From an uncultured Porphyromonadaceae bacterium (GTDB taxonomy: Bacteria > Bacteroidota > Bacteroidia > Bacteroidales > Muribaculaceae): a stretch of 14,130 nt of DNA. The DNA is taken from assembly GCA_947166165.1 (NCBI GenBank), contig CAMVDK010000054.1:1-14130 (forward strand). Reading direction: 5' to 3'. Shown one piece after another: positions 1 to 7,535 of the stretch (its first letter is position 1; each line of letters starts with the position of its first letter). The position numbers and the translations under genes were made by a program. Below the pieces are notes generated by a model, which worked only from the letters and a program-made list of their open reading frames with translations, was not told where the DNA came from and searched no databases.

Positions 1-2
1 AG

Positions 3-197
3 GTCACCGACGTGCGCGACATCCAGTTCGGCAAAAAGGTGGCCATGCGATGCGAGATGCGCCAGGCCGAGCTCAACATCTTCTTTGGCAAAAAGGGCTT
101 CAGCGTTGTCGCCTCGCCCAAGCGCGGCACCTCGCACGAGCTCAACGAATTGATGAGCCGCGCAGTGGAGGACTACCTGTACACACTCACCCACTGA
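3..197 (+). CDS. C-terminal fragment of an unidentified protein upstream of cas2
   Basis: The frame is open from the window edge to a TGA at 195-197, giving about 64 residues of the C-terminus of a longer protein. The tail includes GKKGFSVVASPKRGTSHELN and ends YLYTLTH. The stop codon is one base before the cas2 ATG, so the two genes are almost certainly co-transcribed. I do not recognise the family. It does not read like a Cas1 C-terminus. Because it sits directly before cas2, it may belong to the adaptation module; primase-polymerase-like or other CRISPR-linked proteins occur at this position in some Bacteroidetes type III loci, but that is only a possibility. Codon use is GC-rich, like cas2. 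Confidence 0.7.
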   Translation, partial: VTDVRDIQFGKKVAMRCEMRQAELNIFFGKKGFSVVASPKRGTSHELNELMSRAVEDYLYTLTH

Positions 198-198
198 G

Positions 199-684
199 AT
201 GGCACGCAAAAAGCTTGAACCCTTTGACTATCTGCGGCGCATGCTGCTCAAGCGGCGCGCCGGCCTCGCCGACCACCGCCCGGTGAACCACGCCCCCGAC
301 GACGGCGACGACCCCCTTGAGTCGCTCGACGTGCGGCTGCGGCGGATGCTCGACATCGTCACCCGCGACCTCAGAAACCCGAAGAACATGATTTTTTTTG
401 TGATGTACGACATCGAGAGCAACAAGGTGAGGCGCTCGGTGGTGAAATACCTGGAACGCATGGGCTGCCACCGCGTGCAGAAGAGCATCTTCCTGGCCGA
501 CCTGCCCGCCGACACGATGGCCCGCATACAGGCCGACCTGGCCGAGGTGCAGGCCATGTACGACAACCAAGACAGCATCATGGTGGTGCCCCTGTCGCTC
601 GAACAAGTGAAAACTATGCACATCATCGGGCAGCGCATCGACCTGGACCTCATCGTCAAGACGCGCTCCACAATGTTTTTCTGA
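199..684 (+). CDS. cas2: CRISPR adaptation protein Cas2 with N-terminal extension
   Basis: Cas2 forms the dimeric core of the Cas1-Cas2 integrase that inserts new spacers into the array. The ferredoxin-like Cas2 domain begins at residue 64 (MIFFVMYDIES) with the usual first-strand Asp at residue 71. It continues through KYLERMGCHRVQKSIFLADL and a strand-rich end, for about 98 residues, the normal Cas2 length. Residues 1-63 are an extra, charged, Arg-rich segment. I chose the start at 199 because it follows the previous stop by one base and because the extension uses the same GC-ending codons as the rest. An internal ATG at 388 would give a standard Cas2 and cannot be excluded. No cas1 is visible; it is presumably to the left or elsewhere. 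Confidence 0.95.
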   Translation: MARKKLEPFDYLRRMLLKRRAGLADHRPVNHAPDDGDDPLESLDVRLRRMLDIVTRDLRNPKNMIFFVMYDIESNKVRRSVVKYLERMGCHRVQKSIFLADLPADTMARIQADLAEVQAMYDNQDSIMVVPLSLEQVKTMHIIGQRIDLDLIVKTRSTMFF

Positions 685-703
685 AAAAAAAAGCACCGGA
701 AAC

Positions 704-734
704 TTGCGATTTCAAAAAGAATCATGTAAATTTG
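704..734 (+). promoter_or_regulatory. Bacteroidetes-type promoter for the cas6-csm operon
   Basis: A TTG at 704-706 lies 20 bases before TAAATTTG at 727-734, an exact match to the Bacteroidetes -7 consensus TAnnTTTG with the expected -33 spacing. Transcription would start near 740, leaving a leader of roughly 14 bases before the cas6 ATG at 754. This separates expression of the interference operon from cas2 upstream. The call is by pattern only. Confidence 0.72.
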
Positions 735-753
735 CAGCGAAAAACAACACCGC

Positions 754-1491
754 ATGAACTGCCGCACGCTCACCATCCGCTTCGCCAACCCGCTCCGCCC
801 CCACGAGGTGCCGCTGCTGCGCGGCGCCGTGATCAACGCGCTCAGGCACAAGCTCACCCTTTTCCACACCGGCGCCGACACGCTGCGCTACAGCTACCCG
901 CTCATCCAATACAAAGTGCTCAACGGCCAGGCCGCCATGGTGTGCCTGAACGAAGGCGCCGACGCCGTGGGCGAGTTCTTCGCCTCGGGCAACTACGACG
1001 TGCGCCTCGGCGAGCGGGCGGCCACACTGGTGGTGGACCGCATCGAGCCGCGGCAGTGGCAGGTCCAGGTGTGGGACCAGATGTTCGGCTACCGCCTGTG
1101 GCGCTGGCTGCCGCTCAACGGCGAGAACTACCGGCAGTGGCAGGCCGACGAGTCGCCCGCCGCGCGCGCGGCACTGCTGCAGCGCGTGCTCACCGGCAAC
1201 ATCCTCTCCTTGGCCAAGGGGCTGGGCATCGGCCTCGAAGCCCCGGTGAAGGCGGCCATCACCTCCATGGACGAGCCGCGCTCGACAGTCGCCAAGGGCG
1301 TGCGCATGCTCACCGTCAACGCCACCTTCACCACCAACGTCTCGCTCCCGCTCCAAGCCGGCCTGGGCAAGCACGCCAGCCTGGGATACGGGGTGGTGTC
1401 GCGCTTGAAAAACAAAACGCAAGACGATACCGGCAACAGATTGACGGCGAACAGCGATTCAACTGATAATGACACACTTCATTCACTATAA
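754..1491 (+). CDS. cas6: CRISPR RNA endonuclease Cas6 (Bacteroidetes type)
   Basis: Cas6 cuts the pre-crRNA within each repeat to release crRNAs for the Csm complex. The 245-residue protein has the Cas6 RAMP layout: an N-terminal strand and helix (LTIRFANPLRPHEVPLLRGA), a HTG segment with His38, and a C-terminal Gly-rich loop at residues 203-213 (GLGKHASLGYG) close to the end of the fold. It resembles the Cas6b-like subgroup common in Bacteroidetes, but I could not assign the catalytic residue; His17, His32 and His38 are candidates. The last 25 or so residues are polar and low in complexity. It is the first gene after the promoter at 704-734 and lies 6 bases before cas10. Confidence 0.85.
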   Translation: MNCRTLTIRFANPLRPHEVPLLRGAVINALRHKLTLFHTGADTLRYSYPLIQYKVLNGQAAMVCLNEGADAVGEFFASGNYDVRLGERAATLVVDRIEPRQWQVQVWDQMFGYRLWRWLPLNGENYRQWQADESPAARAALLQRVLTGNILSLAKGLGIGLEAPVKAAITSMDEPRSTVAKGVRMLTVNATFTTNVSLPLQAGLGKHASLGYGVVSRLKNKTQDDTGNRLTANSDSTDNDTLHSL

Positions 1492-1497
1492 CTCCAA

Positions 1498-3717
1498 ATG
1501 AAAAAGCCAAGAGACAAAATTTACCTTCAAGCGGTTGTTGCCTCGCTGCAGAGGCTGCTGGGCAACAACGACAAGCTCAACCGGCTTGCCGAAACGCTTG
1601 GCCTGGGCAACGACGCAAGGCTGCAAGAGGCCATGGCTTTGTCGATGGGTTTCCTGGCCCCTCGTGCCGATGGTTATGGCAACCCTTCAAGTCTGCCGAT
1701 GACAAGCATTCTCGAAGAAGTGAGGCGAGCGCCCGGCCAGCCGACCACTTATGTGGTTAAACCCGGCAAACTGACCCTCGACGCGCATCTGATGCCGCAA
1801 GAGTCGGCTGGCGATGATTTGCGCCACGACCTGGGCGAGCTGACTGCCGAGCTGGAGCACTTGCCCGTCTGCGACAACGCCGAAGTCACCGCCGAAAACC
1901 TGCTCGACCTGTTCTTCACCCATGCAAGCACGATTCCCTGCTCGCCCTTGATGCGCGATGTATCGCTCTACGACCAGACCCGCATGATGGCGGCGCTGAA
2001 CGTGCTGCTCAACGACGTGGACCACCAAACGGCCCTCGACTCCCGGCAGCCGTTCCTGCTGATAGGGGGCGACTTCAGCGGCATTCAGAACTACATCTAC
2101 GAGATTGTGTCGAAGCACGCGGGCAAGAACCTCAAAGGGCGCTCCTTCTACGTGAAACTGCTCGGCGACGCCGTGGTCCGCTACCTGCTCCGCAAGTTGG
2201 ACCTGTACCGCAGCAATGTGGTGTACAACTCCGGTGGCGGCTTCTTCTTGCTTGCCGCCAACACCGAGCAGACACTTGCCGCCCTGCAACAAGCGGTGGC
2301 TGAAATCGAAGAGCGGCTCTTCGCCACACACGACACTGCCATCTATGTGGCCATCGACAGCATCGCCATCACCCGCGAGGAAGTGGCCGGAGCCGATGGC
2401 AGCCAGCTCAAGCTGAAGTGGAAGCAGCTCTTTGAAAAACGCGATGCCATCAAGCAGCACCGGTATGCCGACATGCTCGGGAGCGACTACAACCGCTTCT
2501 TTGAGCCCGTGGCGGTGAACAACGACCTGCGCGACGCCATCACAGGTCTAGACCTGGGCACCGAGGACTGCTGCACGTTCAAGGGAATCGACGGCCAGCT
2601 TTCGCGCATCAACCGCGACCAGATTCTGCTAGGGCAGGCATTGCGCCAGAGCAAGTGCATCGCGGCTGTCGACGGCACCTTCGACCTGTGGCACGACAGG
2701 CCGCACATCGAGCCCGCGGGGCTGGGCATCACCTACTATCTGCTGCCCGACGAGGTCACAGCCCACGAGGCCGACGCCCTGGGGGCCAGCGTGCAGGTGA
2801 AGGTGCTCAACGCTCCCGTGGGGCTATATGGCAGCAACGTGTGCACACGCGAGTTCTATGGCGGCAACCACTACCAGCAAGCCCTCACCTTCGAACAGAT
2901 GTGCGACAGCAAGGGCGATTTCGAGCGCCTGGGCGTGCTGCGCATGGACGTCGACAACCTGGGCAGCATCTTCCAAAAAGGACTCGACCCCACCATCACA
3001 TCGCTCACGCGATATGCAGCGCTGAGCCGGTCGCTCGATGTGTTCTTCTCGGGCTATCTGAACACCCTGTGCAAGGGCAACGACCAGTTGTTCATCCTCT
3101 ACAGCGGCGGCGACGACCTGTTTGTTGTCGGCGACTGGCAAGAAGTGATTGCACTTGCCGAAAATGTGAGCACAAAGTTTGACGACTACACCTGCCATAA
3201 CCCTGCCTTCCACATCTCTGGCGGTGTGGCCCTGGTGAAAGCCAAATTCCCCATCATTGCCGGTGCCCAGCTCAGCGCCGAACAAGAAAACAACGCCAAA
3301 GAGCACAAATGCGTCGATGAAGAGAAAAACGCCATTGCCGTGCTGAATCACGCGTTGCACTGGCGCAATGAGTTCCCGGTGGTCAAGAGCCTCAAGCGGC
3401 GAATCATGACACTGCTCAGCGACCAAAAGCTGAACAAGTCGTTCTTGTCGAAGGTGATGCTCCATGCCGCCAACGCCCACATCAGCAACCACCGCATCGA
3501 GCAGGTGAAAACCTATTGGATGCTCAGCTACGACCTCTCGCGCTATCGCGAACGCAGCGGCCAGAGCGGCGTGAACGAACTCATCGACCAGTGCAAGCGA
3601 GAAGTGTGCACTCCATGTGGCAAACTGGGTGGTGAAACCATCACCACCGATTACCATCCGCTTGAACTCTGGGCGTTAGCGTGTCGGTGGGCAGAACTGG
3701 AATACAGAAGTAAATAA
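1498..3717 (+). CDS. csm1: Type III-A Cas10/Csm1, cyclase motif intact, HD nuclease motif absent
   Basis: Cas10 is the large subunit of the Csm complex. When target RNA is bound, its second Palm domain turns ATP into cyclic oligoadenylates. The first Palm domain shows GGDFSGIQNYIY (residues 190-201) and a Gly-rich strand SGGGFFLL (245-252). The second Palm carries the GGDD active site at residues 537-540 (3106-3117). The N-terminal region, where Csm1 usually has an HD nuclease with an HDIGK-type motif, contains no His-Asp pair; the matching stretch reads AVVASLQRLL. I therefore expect no single-stranded DNase activity from an HD domain. The zinc-binding CxxC pairs usual between the Palm domains are also not seen; only Cys358, Cys359 and Cys387 remain. 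At 739 residues it is slightly shorter than many Csm1 proteins, in line with a reduced N-terminus. Confidence 0.96.
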   Translation: MKKPRDKIYLQAVVASLQRLLGNNDKLNRLAETLGLGNDARLQEAMALSMGFLAPRADGYGNPSSLPMTSILEEVRRAPGQPTTYVVKPGKLTLDAHLMPQESAGDDLRHDLGELTAELEHLPVCDNAEVTAENLLDLFFTHASTIPCSPLMRDVSLYDQTRMMAALNVLLNDVDHQTALDSRQPFLLIGGDFSGIQNYIYEIVSKHAGKNLKGRSFYVKLLGDAVVRYLLRKLDLYRSNVVYNSGGGFFLLAANTEQTLAALQQAVAEIEERLFATHDTAIYVAIDSIAITREEVAGADGSQLKLKWKQLFEKRDAIKQHRYADMLGSDYNRFFEPVAVNNDLRDAITGLDLGTEDCCTFKGIDGQLSRINRDQILLGQALRQSKCIAAVDGTFDLWHDRPHIEPAGLGITYYLLPDEVTAHEADALGASVQVKVLNAPVGLYGSNVCTREFYGGNHYQQALTFEQMCDSKGDFERLGVLRMDVDNLGSIFQKGLDPTITSLTRYAALSRSLDVFFSGYLNTLCKGNDQLFILYSGGDDLFVVGDWQEVIALAENVSTKFDDYTCHNPAFHISGGVALVKAKFPIIAGAQLSAEQENNAKEHKCVDEEKNAIAVLNHALHWRNEFPVVKSLKRRIMTLLSDQKLNKSFLSKVMLHAANAHISNHRIEQVKTYWMLSYDLSRYRERSGQSGVNELIDQCKREVCTPCGKLGGETITTDYHPLELWALACRWAELEYRSK

Positions 3718-3740
3718 CGACAACAATAAAACGAAATGAT

Positions 3741-4187
3741 ATGAGAAATCATCCAAACAACAATTATCGCCAACAAGGCAACCGCAATGCGGACCAGAGG
3801 CAACAGGCTCCCACATTCAACGAAAGTATCCAAAATGAATGGATACGTGAGGGTGCAAACGACGAAATGAACAATTATGCATCAAGAGCAGGTAAAGCCA
3901 TGGCTGATGGATATCTTACTAATGCCAAGATCCGCAGCATCTATGGTGAAATCAAGCGCATTCAGATGTCAGGATTTGAATCTAACAAACCTTCGTTTTT
4001 CATGCTCAAACCCAAGGTAGCCTATGCCTATGGCAGAGAACGCAAAAATCTAGGGCTTCGTTTTTTCAAGTTCGTTTTTGATCAAGCATTCGCTCAAGTG
4101 AATGACGAAAAGTCATTTCACAATTTCTGCAATTTCATGGAGGCGATTATTGCATATCATCGCGCCTTCGGCGGTAAAGAGAATTAA
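3741..4187 (+). CDS. csm2: Csm2, small subunit of the Csm complex
   Basis: Csm2 is the helical small subunit that lines the crRNA-target duplex in the type III-A complex. The 148-residue protein starts with an Asn/Gln-rich tail of about 25 residues. The recognisable Csm2 core follows: LTNAKIRSIYGEIKRIQ, then MLKPKVAYAYGRE and a last helix ending in FMEAIIAYHRAFGG. It lies 23 bases after csm1 and 20 before csm3. Its codon use and base composition are clearly AT-richer than cas6 or cas2. The Asn/Gln-rich N-terminus is not part of the conserved core. Confidence 0.93.
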   Translation: MRNHPNNNYRQQGNRNADQRQQAPTFNESIQNEWIREGANDEMNNYASRAGKAMADGYLTNAKIRSIYGEIKRIQMSGFESNKPSFFMLKPKVAYAYGRERKNLGLRFFKFVFDQAFAQVNDEKSFHNFCNFMEAIIAYHRAFGGKEN

Positions 4188-4207
4188 TAACACTCATAAT
4201 AAAAACT

Positions 4208-4870
4208 ATGAAAAATTTTCAACTCATCAAGAAAATCATCGTGACTGGCAAATTGACGTTGAAAACAGGACTTCACATCGGTGGCACCAACTCATCGCTC
4301 AATATCGGTGGCCCTGACAAGTTTGTTGTACGTAATCCTGTGACCAGCGAACCATATATCCCTGGCAGTTCTCTAAAAGGAAAAATGCGATCACTCATCG
4401 AGATGCGCGATGGAACAATCGGAGGAGACGAAGGTCCCACACATGATGCTAATTCAAAAGCCGGAAGCTTATTTGGCGCACTTGCTTTGAGAAAGAATGA
4501 TATCAATCTCGCTTCTCGTCTCATCGTACGCGACGCACCTATGGATCCATCGTGCAAAGAAAAGCTGAAAAACACCGACATGCCTTACACCGAAAGCAAG
4601 ACTGAGGTAAGCATTTCTCGTACGACATCTTCAGCCAATCCTCGCACCTTTGAGCGTGTGCCTGCAGGAGCTGTGTTCAACATCAACATGGTCATCAACA
4701 TCTTCGTAGGCGAAAATGAGGCCCAACTGGTCCAGACGCTGAAGGATGCCATGGGGCTGCTCGAGATGGACTACCTTGGCGGCAACGGCTCACGCGGTTA
4801 CGGACAAGTAGAGTTCTCCGAGGTCAATTTTGTCGAAAAACAAGCCACCGACATATGTCTGAATTGTTAA
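4208..4870 (+). CDS. csm3: Csm3, backbone RAMP and target-RNA nuclease
   Basis: Csm3 forms the repeated backbone of the complex and cuts bound target RNA at 6-base intervals. The 220-residue protein has the family signatures: GLHIGG (21-26), IGGPDKFVVRNPVT, then YIPGSSLKGKMRSLIEMRDG, SRTTSSANPRTFERVP, and the C-terminal Gly-rich LGGNGSRGYGQVEF. Asp37 (4316-4318) lines up with the catalytic Asp32 of Staphylococcus epidermidis Csm3, so target RNA cutting should be active. The gene overlaps csm4 by 16 bases, which suggests coupled translation. The first two thirds are AT-richer than the surrounding genes. Confidence 0.96.
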   Translation: MKNFQLIKKIIVTGKLTLKTGLHIGGTNSSLNIGGPDKFVVRNPVTSEPYIPGSSLKGKMRSLIEMRDGTIGGDEGPTHDANSKAGSLFGALALRKNDINLASRLIVRDAPMDPSCKEKLKNTDMPYTESKTEVSISRTTSSANPRTFERVPAGAVFNINMVINIFVGENEAQLVQTLKDAMGLLEMDYLGGNGSRGYGQVEFSEVNFVEKQATDICLNC

Positions 4871-5832
4871 TCATCAAGTTAACCAATATGTCGCCACTAC
4901 ACATCGGCAAGGGTCGCGACTCCTACGATGTGGCCTCACCCGTGCTCGCAAGCGACAGCTTGAGTGCGGCTTTGGCTGCTATCCTGGCTCAAAGTGGACA
5001 CGGTGGCGACATCAAGGCTTTTCTGGAGTCGTTTGCGGTGAGCTCCGCTTTCCCATACGCCGGCGACACCCTCTTCCTGCCGAAACCCGCGGGGAGGCTC
5101 GACGTGGGCGTGATTGGACAAAGCGAGGAGCAATACCGCAAAAAGCTCAAGAAAGTGCAATGGGTGGCATGGAGCGCCTGGACACAGTTGGTCGAGGCAA
5201 AGCACATCGACGTCGCAGAGGGTCAGCTGCACGGGGCGTTCCTGCTCGACAAGGCCACCGACGATTTCAACGCTCCCATGAAGCATGAAATCCATCAGCG
5301 CGTGAGCGTGCCAAGATGCGACAACTCCGACGCCAAGCCGTTCACTTTCGACTGGACTTTCTTCCGACCCGACTGCGGGCTGTACTGCATCGTGCAAGCC
5401 AACGATGACACGCAGCCACACATCATCGACCTGTTCAACGAACTGGGCGAACAGGGCATCGGCAGCGACCGCAGCGTGGGCGGCGGACATTTCGAAGTGT
5501 CGACCTGCCAAATGCAGTTGCCTCAAGTCGACCACGGCGACGCGACGATGTTGCTTTCCAGCTACCTGCCCTCGGCAGACGAATTGAAAGCCATCGACCT
5601 CGGCAAATCGCGTTACAGCATCGTGCGCCGAGGCGGATTTATTGCAGGCGGACAAGAAAACGTGAGGCATTTGCGCCGCAACACCATCCACATGTTCGCC
5701 ACAGGCAGCGTGCTCCACTGCTCAGCTCCGATCGGCGGACGGGTTGTGGACCTGCGCCCTCAAGTGGTCGGACATCCTGTGCTTCGAAGCGGACGCCCTA
5801 TTTGTGTAACCATCAAAACCCAACCGGCATGA
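4855..5832 (+). CDS. csm4: Csm4, crRNA 5'-handle binding RAMP
   Basis: Csm4 caps the foot of the type III-A complex, binds the crRNA 5' handle and contacts Cas10. The 325-residue protein opens with a RAMP strand and loop (SPLHIGKGRDSYD). It has a central GSDRSVGGGHFEV Gly-rich loop, and ends with the Csm4-type RRGGFIAGGQ segment and a final strand GRPICVTIKTQ. The start at 4855 lies inside the end of csm3, and its stop (5830-5832) overlaps the csm5 start in an ATGA arrangement. These overlaps fix it firmly as part of the csm operon. Confidence 0.93.
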   Translation: MSELLIIKLTNMSPLHIGKGRDSYDVASPVLASDSLSAALAAILAQSGHGGDIKAFLESFAVSSAFPYAGDTLFLPKPAGRLDVGVIGQSEEQYRKKLKKVQWVAWSAWTQLVEAKHIDVAEGQLHGAFLLDKATDDFNAPMKHEIHQRVSVPRCDNSDAKPFTFDWTFFRPDCGLYCIVQANDDTQPHIIDLFNELGEQGIGSDRSVGGGHFEVSTCQMQLPQVDHGDATMLLSSYLPSADELKAIDLGKSRYSIVRRGGFIAGGQENVRHLRRNTIHMFATGSVLHCSAPIGGRVVDLRPQVVGHPVLRSGRPICVTIKTQPA

Positions 5833-7052
5833 GACACAGAATCAAGCTAACCACCCTGACACAGGTGCACGTCGGGTCGGGCGCGATGCTGCTCAATGGT
5901 TCCGACTTCATCGCCACTCGCGACAGCGTGCACCTGCTCGACATCAACAAAGTGGGGCAGCTCATCGGTATCGACCGAACGAAAGCCGAGTTATGGTCTG
6001 CCGCAATCGACAATGATGGAGGCCAGCAGTTTCTTGAACGAGAACTTAGGAATGCTGGAGCGTCGTTCGCCGACTGCTCGACACGCACCGACGAAAACTT
6101 GGCAGGCCCGTTCAATCCTGGGCAGCAACTGCGCGAAGGCATCCACGACGGCCGTGGACTGCCCTATCTGCCAGGAAGCTCCATCAAAGGAGCCATCCGC
6201 ACCGCTCTGCTCGCCGACAGATATGCAGAGCTGGATATTGCCGAAATCGTAAGAAAGTACCGCGAAATAAAGAAGCAGGAACGCAATGAACGCCAACAAA
6301 TCATTGATGACTCCATAGATGACAATGAAGAACGCGACAGGCTTCACCTATGCCGAATTGATTACAAGAAAAAATACGCACCTTTGCTCAGAGATCTGGA
6401 ACGCGCCATGAACAACGTAACCGGCACTGTGCAGCAGGACCCTTTCCGATTGCTGCAAGTGGGCGATGCCTACTTCAGGGCTGGCGACGAGATTGTGCTG
6501 CGGCAAATAAACCTCAACGAACGCACCAGCACCCAGGACTTGGTCGACACGAGCAAAGCACTTGCCGTCGAGGCCATCAAAGCAGATGTGACTGCCGAGA
6601 CCTCCATCAAGATTGTCGACGACCAGCCAATCAGGCAGTCGCTCCATAATCCTGGACTGATTCCAGGCTCAATCCAAGACTTGTTCCGCATTCTGAACCG
6701 GCAAACACAGATGCTTGTTGAGTTTGAAATCGACTACTGGGAGCAATTGAAAGAGGATGGATTCAAGGGCGCTCTTGGCTATATCAGCGCCTGCAGAGAT
6801 GTGCTTGAAAAAGCCAAAGGGTGCGACCAAAACCAATGCGTGATCAGAATGGGAAATGCCATTGGATGGAGTTTCATGACTGGAGGCTGGCTCACCGACG
6901 AAAGGTTCGACCCAATCTTCAACGATGTCATTGTGAATTCGGCCCGGCCAAGGAACGAAGTTTATTACAACTTCGAGTTCCCCAAATCACGCCGCGTCGA
7001 TGCACGGAATGAGCATCCGCTCTTTGGTTTTGTGTTATTAACCGCCGAATAG
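5829..7052 (+). CDS. csm5: Csm5, head subunit of the Csm complex
   Basis: Csm5 is the RAMP at the 3' end of the crRNA, needed for crRNA maturation and for completing the backbone. The 407-residue protein starts MRHRIKLTTLTQVHVGSGAM and carries the RAMP signature LPYLPGSSIKGAIRTALL around residues 109-126, followed by FRLLQVGDAYF. The ATG at 5829 overlaps the csm4 stop by four bases (ATGA). An upstream TTG at 5802 in the same frame would add nine residues inside csm4 and is less likely. The middle section is charged and helical (residues about 140-190), as is common in Csm5 inserts. Confidence 0.93.
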   Translation: MRHRIKLTTLTQVHVGSGAMLLNGSDFIATRDSVHLLDINKVGQLIGIDRTKAELWSAAIDNDGGQQFLERELRNAGASFADCSTRTDENLAGPFNPGQQLREGIHDGRGLPYLPGSSIKGAIRTALLADRYAELDIAEIVRKYREIKKQERNERQQIIDDSIDDNEERDRLHLCRIDYKKKYAPLLRDLERAMNNVTGTVQQDPFRLLQVGDAYFRAGDEIVLRQINLNERTSTQDLVDTSKALAVEAIKADVTAETSIKIVDDQPIRQSLHNPGLIPGSIQDLFRILNRQTQMLVEFEIDYWEQLKEDGFKGALGYISACRDVLEKAKGCDQNQCVIRMGNAIGWSFMTGGWLTDERFDPIFNDVIVNSARPRNEVYYNFEFPKSRRVDARNEHPLFGFVLLTAE

Positions 7053-7067
7053 CAATAGCCGTCGACT

Positions 7068-7460
7068 ATGTTCATCAATTTCAGCAATCACCCTTCGGAT
7101 GGGTGGAGTGAGGGGCAGCTTGCGGCGGCGCGTGAGCTGGGAGGGCGGCTCGTGGATGTGGCGTTCCCGGTCGTGCCGCCGGAGGCCGGCGAGGCCGAGG
7201 TGGAGGCGCTGGCCGAGGACTTCACCGACCGCATCCTGGCCATGCCGGATGAGCAGCACGACGGCTCGCTAGAGACCGATGAAGCCTGCCTCGTGGTGCA
7301 CGTGATGGGCGAACTCACGCTCACGCATGCCGTGGTGAGCCGCCTGCTCGACGTGGGCGTGCGCTGCGTGGCGTCGACCACGTGCCGCGACGTGGACATC
7401 CTGCCCGACGGCAGCAAGGTGTCGCGCTTCCGCTTTGTGCGTTTCCGCAACTACGAGTAG
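7068..7460 (+). CDS. Small CRISPR-linked Rossmann-like protein, candidate cyclic-oligoadenylate ring nuclease
   Basis: The 130-residue protein follows csm5 by 15 bases on the same strand and is the last gene of the operon. It begins MFINFSNHPSDGWSEGQLAA. A second strand-helix unit follows, ACLVVHVMGELTLTHAVVSR, then VRCVASTTCRDV, and it ends FRFVRFRNYE. I recall similar MFINLSNHP-type small proteins in Bacteroidetes, and the layout resembles the small Csx15/Csx20-like Rossmann families linked to type III systems, some of which are thought to degrade cyclic oligoadenylates. That role is inferred from size, fold pattern and position; I cannot name catalytic residues with confidence. The Ser-Thr-Thr at the end of the last core strand is a possible ligand contact. 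Confidence 0.6.
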   Translation: MFINFSNHPSDGWSEGQLAAARELGGRLVDVAFPVVPPEAGEAEVEALAEDFTDRILAMPDEQHDGSLETDEACLVVHVMGELTLTHAVVSRLLDVGVRCVASTTCRDVDILPDGSKVSRFRFVRFRNYE

Positions 7461-7481
7461 CCGGTGTCTCCTTACGCATGG

Positions 7482-7515
7482 CAAGCGGAGGGTGCTGACC
7501 AGCACCCTCCGCTTG
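7482..7515. terminator. Perfect hairpin between convergent operons
   Basis: A 15-base stem (7482-7496 with 7501-7515, starting CAAGCGGAGGG) closes on a four-base GACC loop with no mismatch. It sits between the ring-nuclease candidate ending at 7460 and the helicase ending at 7536, which face each other. The stem is symmetric, so it can act on both transcripts. There is no T run on either side, so it is not a classic intrinsic terminator; it may stop or protect both transcript ends. Confidence 0.75.
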
Positions 7516-7535
7516 TCGCGCATTGGCAACACGGC

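Noticed and set aside
3..197. C-terminus of Cas1
   Set aside because: Position suggests it, but the sequence lacks the helical Cas1 ending I would expect, so I left it unnamed.
1687..2460. Long minus-strand frames inside csm1 and other genes
   Set aside because: They are shadows of GC-rich coding sequence on the other strand and contain no known motif.
5802..5828. TTG start for csm5
   Set aside because: The ATG at 5829 overlaps the csm4 stop in the typical ATGA way and begins the RAMP strand.
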